Positions 56,943-64,000 of a stretch of 64,000 nt of DNA are shown piece by piece (position 1 is the first letter of the stretch; every line of letters starts with the position of its first letter). Below the pieces are notes generated by a model. That model was given only the letters and a program-made list of their open reading frames with translations, did no database searches and was not told the DNA's origin. The stretch comes from Eupeodes corollae (lineage: Eukaryota; Arthropoda; Insecta; Diptera; Syrphidae): NCBI RefSeq assembly GCF_945859685.1, contig NC_079147.1:128396238-128460237 (forward strand). Reading direction: 5' to 3'. A program made the translations under genes and the position numbers.

Positions 56943-59219
56943 TTAGCACCTAACTTTATAGTCTGGACTAAAATTCCAACGCATTTTACGAAACACAAAT
57001 TTAGTAAACCGCCTTTGGACCTGTTCAATTCTATCAGAATGAACTCTATAGCATGGGTTCCTAAGCCCATCAGCATATTTGATTGTTGACCTAACTAGTG
57101 AAGTATAAAGGGTTAGTAAAACATATGGATCCGTAAAATCCTTACTATTCCTTTTAATGAAACCAACTATATTCTTTTTTGGAGACAAAGTATTATCAAA
57201 AATAACGCCTAGATCTTTGATATTGTTCACTTTAGTCAAAAGATTCGACTCGATTTTATGTGCAAAATTAAGAGCTAATGCAGATTTGGAAAATGATAAA
57301 GCTTCACATTTTCCAACATTAGGTTTCAAACTGTTCAAAGAACACCACGTAGAAATATGCTAGTTTTAAATCATCATAAAAGATGACTTCCTTGCGGAAC
57401 GCCGGAGGTACATTTTATACTTCTCGAAACTTTGTGGTAAATAATTAATCGTTGAGTTCTGGTTTATATTGAAGCATCTCAGAATGAAAACCAAAATATT
57501 GAAGCTTTTTCAGTAAAATAATATGATCTACCGAATCAAAAGCTTTACGAAGATCGGTGTAAATAGCATCTACTTGACATTTATTCTCCATTGCATTTAG
57601 GACGTATGAAGAGAAAACAGCCAAATTAGTCACAGTAGACCGACCTGATACGAAGCCATATTGTGACTCAGATAAGCATTCCTTTATCATAAATTCTATT
57701 TTATCTTTAACCAAACTTTCGAAAAGTTGGGGTTGGCTGAAAGCTTGCAGATTCTCAATAATTTTCTACTAGATTTTTAGAACCTGCCTTGAATACAGGA
57801 ACAAAAAATGCTTCTTTCCATTCTGGTAAAAAGAAACCCATGGACAATGAGTTGTTGAACAATTTCAACAGAGGCAAACAAAGAGAATCACTACAATTTT
57901 TCCAAATGCTTGATAGTATTCCATCGGCACCGCAACTATTATTTATTTTAAGGGTATGAAGCGCTACTGAAACCTCATCGAAAGTCAATTCCATTGAACC
58001 AATGTCAACTTTTTCTTCCAAGCTTGAAACAAAAGTGTTAATTTTGAAGCAGTAAACAGACTCAAAAAAATTAGCAAAAAGTTCCAAATGAGTATCAACA
58101 TTTGACGAATTGACTCCTTTATAACTAACATTTTGAGGACTCCTAGATGACTATCTTTTAGAGTTTATGAAAGACCAAAACGATTTGCTATTATTTTTTA
58201 TGTTGTTTTCAATATTCACAATATAATTTCAGTAGAGGAACTTATTTAATACTGAAAAATCCCGTCTAAGGCTACTAAAAACCATATAATCAGTGTGGTG
58301 TCCTGTTATTTTAAATTTCGCTAATGCTTTATTTTTAAGGTGCAAAAGCCTTTTGTTATACCATAAAGGTTTTAAAGATTTCCGTTTTTGTACACGCGGG
58401 ACAAATTGATTAAAGAATACAGCCCATAAACAAAATTTTTGTAAAACGATTATAATCGCGTCCTAAGTCAAAAAGATTTAGTTCAATATTCCAATCAATG
58501 TCAGAAGAGAAATTTCCTAGTTCAATGAAGTTAGTTTTTGAAAAATTAAATTAATTTACATAAGAATTGGCTTCGATTTGTTGGTAATCGTAGTAGTAGT
58601 ACCCGTGGCATGATGGTTAGTGCGTTGGACTGTCATGCAAGGGGTCTTGGGTTCAATCCCTGCCTGTGCCACCTTAATTTAAAAAAAATTAATTTTCGCG
58701 GGTACTACCTCTTGCGAGGAATTGACAAATCCTTCAAGAGTAATTCTTGTCATGAAAAAGTGCTTTCTCAAACTAGCCGTTCGGATTCGGCCTAAAATTG
58801 TAGGTCCCCTCCATTCCTGACAACAGTACTCGCACACAGAAATGGTTGAGAGTTGTAAGTCACTAGGCCCTGGTTCACAATAAACGCATATTCGAAATAA
58901 TGCGTTTCATATAAATCTAAACTACTTTAGTAGGAACATAGCTTACTATAAAATAAAGATGATGTTTTGCACCAGTCTTAACACGAATGCAGATTTGTTC
59001 AATATCTTTAACAGGGATAGTAATTTCATCACTGGAAAGTGTAGTACGAACAGCAATTCTTATGCCACCACCACGTTCAAGTGAAGTTTTGCACCGATCA
59101 ATACGATAGACATTGTAAAAGCGACAGTCAAATATTTCTGTGGATGAAATTCCACTGTATAACCAAGATTTAGTGATGATGATAATGTCATAATCGGAAT
59201 GGCAAGTGAGATTAAACAA
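56943..59219 (-). pseudogene. LINE-D ORF2, endonuclease/RT
   Basis: 59219-58917 has YDIIIITKSWLYSGI (endonuclease, with Thr-Lys where Thr-Glu is usual), FDCRFYNVYRIDR and RGGGIRIAV. 58087-57755 has LKINNSCGADGI and LPEWKEAFFVPVFKAGSK. 57714-57445 has SESQYGFVSGRSTVTNLAVF and IYTDLRKAFDSVDH (motif A). Around 57400 SGVPQGSHL (motif B) is followed by a deletion that removes the YADD motif. 57338-56943 has VGKCEALSFSKS, KDLGVIFDNTL and post-RT sequence. Clearly inactive. Confidence 0.75.
58594..58880 (+). mobile_element. tRNA-derived SINE, 3'-truncated copy
   Basis: About 95% identical to the SINE at 21663-21987, opposite orientation. Box A TGGCATGATGG (58606-58616) and box B GGTTCAATCCC (58650-58660) are 33 bp apart, as in a tRNA promoter. 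The copy ends at TGGTTCACAA, lacking the final GGACTGTTGCGCCACC and tail. It lies in LINE-D between endonuclease and RT. Confidence 0.9.
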
Positions 59220-59289
59220 TTGAGCTAACTTAGTACGAATTCCACTAGCGTTATGGTAATATACATTTAAAGCTGAGTTAGTTTCCGTT

Positions 59290-60343
59290 GTTACATTTGT
59301 TGACCAATTTCTGCAGGTATGTTTTTTGGAATATACACAAACGGACGAATTTTAATATCAATAGGCCAAAAAGATGCGTCGAAGACTTTTTTTGCAGTCG
59401 CATATGGGATTCCAACTTTAAAATTTATTGTATTTTGATGCGGAAGAGTGCGGTTTTCAAGCCTATGGCAAAATATTGAAGTTGGGTGAATGCACAAATT
59501 GGTAGAAATAAAATCAATTATTTCATCAGTTTGTTTTAGATGAATGAAAACTCCTTAAATGGTACCACTTTTTTAGCAATTTTAAAGTTATGCCTCACAA
59601 GGAAACTTGTTCCTCCAATTTGGTTAGGCCTTGTTTGTACTTGGCCATCATTAGCAACAACAACACCTTCACTTCCAATCTCCGGATGAACAGCATCAAT
59701 AAAACCACCCTTTTCCGAAACAGAAACATTATCAATGACACCCGCAGCAGCAACAGCGTCATGAGCAACAACAACACCTTCACTTCCACTGTCAGCAACA
59801 CCAGCAAAAACATCCCTTTCAGCACCAGAATAAGCATCAACGACACCCGCAGCAGCAACAGCAACAACAACTTCACTATCATCAGAAGAAGACTTATCAT
59901 TAGAGGCTGATTTATCGTCATCCACTAAACCATCAGCAACAACAACTTCATAAGAAGAAGCTTCACCATTCGTAGTCGATTTATCGTCATCCACTGAACC
60001 TATCATAGGCACAGTATTGTAAACATCAGCCGTCACATAGGTAAACTAGATTGATTCTTGTCAATCAATATTCAATATTGACGCAGATAATGAAAGAGAT
60101 CTAGTAAGTATTTAAAGAGATCTAGTAAGTATTTAAAGCAACATCATTTAAAAGTCCAGAATTTCCTTTTGGCAAATCATCAACATTCTTATTAGAATTA
60201 GAGTTTACCCATAATAAATTTGGGACAGAAGATGAAATTTTTATTTTAACTTTGGATTTTTTTAATGCACCGACAGCGCTTAAGCCAGACCAACCAGCAA
60301 GAGAACAATAGTTACGGCTCGTAGAAAGACGATTCATAGGCAC
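59290..60343 (-). pseudogene. LINE-D ORF1
   Basis: Reverse: 60343-60122 (MPMNRLSTSRN, basic/serine region); 60036-59536, a Val/Asp/Ser-rich segment with repeated SEGVVVA...D and KSxSxDxS units, ending GGTSFLVRHNFKIAKK; then 59497-59291 with CIHPTSIFCHRLEN, NTINFKVGIPYATAKKVFDA and SFWPIDIKIRPFV. The last portion matches a conserved C-terminal RNA-binding-like segment of insect LINE ORF1 proteins. An antisense frame at 59590-59910 is a shadow. Confidence 0.6.
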
Positions 60344-60345
60344 GA

Positions 60346-61185
60346 CATAGAGGAAATATATTATCTATAGTCCCGACTTAATGGGTTTGCTCTCTTTCGG
60401 CCTTTAAGCTAAATTGAGAGGATTTTGTCCATAAGGATAAGCATGTGTTAGTTGTCCCGTGCATTTCTTATGGGACCAAGCCATTATGAATGTAATCGTT
60501 ATGGAATTTGTGCCCACATTTCTCAACCGTGGGGAAAAAATTATGAGGTGAACTCAGCCGTTCAAAAAAGAGATCCGTTGAAATTCAAAAATTGAAAAAT
60601 GAATGCAATATTTTAAGAAAAATTAATTTTGGAACTTAGGGAAATGAGCACTCTCGTATACGTGAGCGTAGACGACGAGGATGATGTTATTACATGAACC
60701 ATAAACTTGTCGCCAAGCGAATTGCATTTCTCGCCCTTTACTACAACTATACTGCGACTGTGGCTGTGGTTGGTTTCAGTACGTACGCTCGACAATAGGT
60801 CCATCTAACCGACAGGCACAAGGGCCACTTACAGTGTCTGGTCCTGCACTCGCCTTAGCTTTTTTCGTATGATATTAGGGTCAGAGATGGTGAAACGAAA
60901 CCCAGGTCAGCATGTGCGAAAGTTTTATGTGTTGGAAAATGTGTCGGGCAACCGTCATTTAATATCACAGGACTGAAATTGAAGTGGAATTTTAAATATG
61001 GTTTGTTGGTGCGTTCGGGTTGGACAAGCTGTGGATTTGAATGTGCCTCCCAAAGGAGTTAAGAGGTTTTTTTCATAACTTTTTACTTAAATAGATTATA
61101 ATTTTTGACAAACATAAAACAGAAAACTAATGTAAAACTGACAATTTTTTCTTTACTTTAGAACAATCTTCAACATATCTTCAAC
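60346..61185. other. No recognised gene
   Basis: A forward frame at about 60868-61052 is open for some 60 codons (CVGQPSFNITGLKLKWNF), but matches nothing I know. Otherwise no structure recognised. Confidence 0.3.
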
Positions 61186-61401
61186 ATGAACATGGAAACT
61201 GATGATACATGTAAGTATTACATCAATACCAAAGTAAATCGTCTAACATTTTAATAATTTTTAGTGACAACGAAATGGAACGTTTCTTTTCGCCAATTTA
61301 TACCACAATCCACACCAACAACAACCAACCTACTACCTCAACCTACATCGAAGAGAATGTGTGTCCTAAAGTGTTTTGACTACCATTCCTCCCAAAGATA
61401 A
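61186..61401 (+). CDS. Possible small two-exon ORF, unknown
   Basis: ATG at 61186 opens MNMETDDT; a perfect GTAAGT donor and TTTTTAG acceptor bound a 54-nt intron (61211-61264); the second exon reads LTTKWNVSFRQFIPQSTPTT and runs to a stop at 61401, about 50 codons in all. The intron has ideal insect signals and length. The protein is too short and unfamiliar to assign. It could be the start of a transposase interrupted by the mariner insertion. Confidence 0.3.
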
Positions 61402-61578
61402 GTTCCTAATTTTTAAGACTTTAAGGCTTAATTACAAATAATTACCAAAAGTAGTGATAATCCACAATAATTTTAAAGTACTTTTAAGAAACATAAAACA
61501 AGCCTTTTGCTTAATAAATCGGGTTTAAATAACATTTAAAATTTAAATTCATAAGAAAAAGTTTTTTTATATCACATT
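61402..61578. other. Short gene-free stretch left of the mariner element
   Basis: AT-rich, no features. Confidence 0.3.
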
Positions 61579-62500
61579 TGTAAACGCAAGATTTGAATTT
61601 GCCGCCGTTTGTGCAGTGAAGTGTTGGCAACCCTGAAAAAAAAGCAATTTGACAGCTAACAGTATAGGGTTATTAAAAATGGAGCGTTACACGATAGAAC
61701 AACGTGTCTTCATTATTGAAGAATATTTCAAAAACAGTAAAAGCTTGGCGGCTGCTTTTCGAAAATTTCATACAAGCGATGAAGCACATTTTCATCTTGA
61801 TGGCTTTGTCAATCGCCAAAATTGCCGCATTTGGGATTCGGAGAACCCACATGTGACTGTCGAAAAACAAATGCATCCACAACGCGTGACTGTATGGTGT
61901 GGATTTTGGGCTGGAGGCATAATTGGGCCATATTTTTTTGAAAATGATGCTGGCCAAGCAGTGACTGTTACTGGTGCTCGATATCACGACATGATTACAC
62001 AGCTCTTTCTGCCAAAATTGGATGATATTGATGTGTCCAATATGTGGTTTCAACAAGACTGTGCCACATGTCATATACAGCCCGTGAAACAATTCAATTA
62101 CTGCATGAGACATTTCCAGTTCGTGTACTCTCTCGTTTCGGTGATCAAAATTGGCCTCCTAGATCGTGTGATTTAACACCATTAGACTTCTTTTAATGGG
62201 GTTATTTGAAATCACAAGTCTATGTCAACAAGCCCACAACCACCCGTGCATTAAAGGAGGAGATTTAACGCTGCATCAACAAAATTCAGCCACATTTATG
62301 CAGAATGCTCATGGAAAATTTCAACAAAAGAGTGCGCATGTGCATGCAAAGCCGTGGAGAACATTTGTCCGATGTGTTATTCCATACATAACCCTATCCT
62401 ATGTACTTTACGAGTCAATAAAAATATAACTATCAAAAGACAAAAAACGGCGTTTTCTATTTAATTCAAATCTTGCGTTAATTTTGGGACACCCTTTATA
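61579..62500 (+). mobile_element. Internally deleted mariner-type element
   Basis: Inverted repeats AACGCAAGATTTGAATT (61583-61599) and its complement (62463-62479) flank the transposase. The right end continues ATTTTGGGACACCCTTTA to the TA at about 62499, but the left outer end (TATCACATTTGTA) no longer matches. Mariner elements insert at TA. The asymmetric termini and broken gene mean it cannot move itself. Confidence 0.75.
61679..62430 (+). pseudogene. mariner-type transposase
   Basis: Starts MERYTIEQRVFIIEEYFKNS (helix-turn-helix) at 61679. After SLAAAFRKFHT a deletion of roughly 130 codons jumps to SDEAHFHLDGFVNRQNCRIW (first catalytic Asp). VTVWCGFWAGGIIGPYFF and NMWFQQDCATCH (second Asp) follow. 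A frameshift near 62090 moves the third Asp region (SCDLTPLDFF) into another frame, with a stop before WGYLKSQVYVNKPTTTRALK. This is the DD34D-type catalytic layout (inferred). Confidence 0.85.
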
Positions 62501-62519
62501 TTTCCTTTTTTAATTTGTA

Positions 62520-63150
62520 TTTTTTGAAAACCCCAGTAGAGAAATTTGGAGGGCTAATCTCAATCTGGCACAGTTAAAAAGTTGCACAGAGTATGCAATA
62601 AGCATTATAAAGACCAAGCAAAGCAAGCGTCTACCTGTGTGGGCTGTGCCAGATTCTGTTGCCCAAGATTGTTCTGCTGCTGTCCCGGATGAAATTTTTG
62701 GTGTCCAAGATATTGGATACATGCTCCGCGTTAAGAAACAACACGCCGAAAAAGGTAAACATGCGGAAAAAAAATAGAGCTGAAACAAAAAATTGTAGAA
62801 ATGCAAGTAGAGCATGAAAAAACAATCCGCTCTAAAGATTGTGAGCTTTTGTCCCTGAAAATAGAAAAATTTTAAAAAAAGTCGAGTTTTTGCGTTTAGA
62901 TTCAGAAAAGTTGCCAGCAGATAAAAGAATAATAGTAGATAATAGTGTTCGAAATTTTGATAGGCCTCCTCAGGGACGTACGTATAGTGCAGAGTTTAGA
63001 ATCCTGTTGCACATAGGTTCTCGAAGCCGTTGTTGGATCTTCCATCCGAAACAACTCTTAAGGATTTTATTTCAACCTGGCCTAAAACTCCAGGTAATAT
63101 AAATTTCAACGTCAAAAGCTTAGTGCTTAAAATGAGTGAGAGTCAGCTTC
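62520..63150 (+). pseudogene. P-element/THAP-type transposase remnant
   Basis: Forward frames: WRANLNLAQLKSCTEYAI and PDEIFGVQDIGYMLRVKK; ELKQKIVEMQVEHEKTIRSK (coiled coil); RPPQGRTYSAEFRILLHIGS, then shifted LLDLPSETTLKDFISTWPKT and GNINFNVKSLVLKMSE. A coiled coil, then a GR-YS-E motif, then LPS-TL---...W...PG is the order in P-element/THAP9-like transposases just before the catalytic domain. The catalytic domain is missing or unrecognisable. Frame shifts and stops make it non-functional. Confidence 0.45.
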
Positions 63151-63290
63151 CACAACCGGAACCTTGTTGTTCCACCCCCCCGAGTTTGTGGAATACATAA
63201 GACATCTGGACAATGTGTTTGTAAAACATTTGTCCAGTCTGTGTCATATGAAAGGAGATGCAGAATACTTTTTTTAAGCTCTTCAGTTTG
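63151..63290 (+). pseudogene. Short unassigned ORF
   Basis: A forward frame reads EFVEYIRHLDNVFVKHLSSL then CHMKGDAEYFF and a stop. It may belong to the preceding transposase remnant or to another element. Confidence 0.25.
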
Positions 63291-64000
63291 ATCCCTATTA
63301 TTCTTGCTTTGACCCAAATTTTCTTCTTAGATTTTTTATTAGAGTTAGAATTCACTTTGTTATTAGACTAATAAATTTAAGAATTAAATAGCCTAATTTC
63401 AGGAACAAAATGCTCACAATAATGGATTTTATAATTTTTTGTTCGACCTGTGATATCAGATATTAAGTTGTTTTTTTATTTATTTATTTATTTTATTGTT
63501 TTTATTACTTTTTAATCATAGTATATATAAAAAGTATTAAAATTTTTTTCTTCAAGCATGGTGCAATAGGCCTACCGGTTAAACCGAACACCTTATCAAA
63601 AAATCGGTTAACGCATTGAAAAGCATACCTCATGGGTAGTGTATAAATGCTTATATTGTTCTATAACTAAAACCTCATTATAATTATTTTTGTATATTTA
63701 TTATCATTTATGTTATAATATATTATGTTTAATAATAAAAAATAAATGCACACATTGTAAATTGAAAGATTGAAAAGAAAAAAATATTTATTTTCAAAAG
63801 AAGCATCTAACGATTAACTAAGCAAAGTAAGTTTAAAATTGAATCGACTACAAATGGCAAGTATTGAATAACATACACAAACAATCATTAATATTCATCA
63901 AAAAGCTTTTAAATATAGCGAATAACTAATGAATTATAATTTGTATGTAATTTAATTTTATATATAGCTAGGTGAAATACTCGTACCATACATATACGGC
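63291..64000. other. AT-rich, no gene
   Basis: No coding region, hairpin element or retrotransposon end recognised. A short (TTTA)n run is at about 63473-63495. Confidence 0.4.

Larger units (their letters stand above)
56634..60345 (-). mobile_element. LINE-D, non-LTR retrotransposon with internal deletions
   Basis: Reverse-oriented; 3' end with a (TTTA)n-like tail against the env fragment at 56634-56655. ORF1 (60343-59290), endonuclease fragment (59219-58917), RT (58087-57445) and post-RT region (57338-56943). A SINE is inserted at 58594-58880. The 5' end is approximate. Jockey/CR1-type features. No target duplication was identified. Confidence 0.7.

Noticed and set aside
58594..58670. A genuine tRNA gene
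   Set aside because: Boxes A and B are present but the sequence continues into a conserved SINE body found again at 21663-21987.
59590..59921. Forward 106-codon ORF and alternative reverse frame
   Set aside because: Shadows of the low-complexity LINE-D ORF1 frame at 60036-59536, which connects in order to the conserved C-terminal ORF1 segment.
62510..62825. Reverse-strand Cys/Phe-rich ORFs
   Set aside because: Antisense to the forward charged coiled-coil frames of the P-like remnant, with composition expected of a shadow.

Overview
The window looks like a repeat-rich intergenic or intronic stretch of an insect nuclear genome, most likely a fly. The evidence is the overall AT-richness, very short GT-AG introns (54, 54 and 59 nt), and the mixture of elements: Jockey-like and RTE-like non-LTR retrotransposons, Gypsy and env-bearing LTR elements, Harbinger, hAT, mariner, P-like and Helitron DNA transposons, MITEs and a tRNA-derived SINE. 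Nothing looks prokaryotic. Almost every recognisable ORF is a transposon ORF, and most are broken by frameshifts, stops or internal deletions. The species cannot be named from the sequence.

Layout. 1-235 holds an unknown reverse-strand ORF fragment running off the edge. 300-2560 is the most unusual object: an element bounded by about 320-bp terminal inverted repeats and a TTA target duplication, whose only gene is a PIN/FEN1-like nuclease-fold protein with a C-terminal CXC (tesmin/TSO1-type) cysteine domain and no recognisable transposase. 4933-8976 is a forward Helitron remnant interrupted by a reverse Helitron (5295-7864); a second near-identical copy of the latter lies at 16360-19049. At 9089-9360 two small in-frame reverse-strand exons, separated by a 59-nt intron, are the best candidate for a non-transposon gene. 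10208-11600 is a dispersed repeat with an internal ~176-bp tandem unit. 12067-13299 is the 3' end of a reverse-strand Gypsy element cut by about 870 bp of (AAT)n.

19180-20870 is a hAT remnant carrying a MITE. 21600-33290 is one forward RTE-like LINE (LINE-A) split by four insertions, three of them with exact target duplications: a SINE (11 bp), a LINE-E 3' fragment (9 bp), LINE-B (8 bp) and a nearly full-length Jockey-like LINE-C (16 bp). 33300-39250 holds MITEs and repeats. 39250-44260 holds two Harbinger remnants and a LINE fragment. 45300-60350 is a second nested complex: RT fragment, LINE-E 5' part, Jockey ORF1, a Gypsy element with an intron-like insertion in its RT, a longer LINE-E copy, an errantivirus-like env-bearing element, and LINE-D carrying a second SINE. 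61580-63300 has a deleted mariner and a P-element-like remnant; the end is AT-rich with no gene.

How the parts relate. The insertions give a relative chronology (LINE-A is older than the SINE, LINE-E, LINE-B and LINE-C inside it). The SINE and LINE-E share a 3' tail, suggesting that LINE-E machinery mobilises the SINE. The two Helitron copies carry the same broken Pif1 helicase, so they probably moved using enzymes supplied elsewhere.
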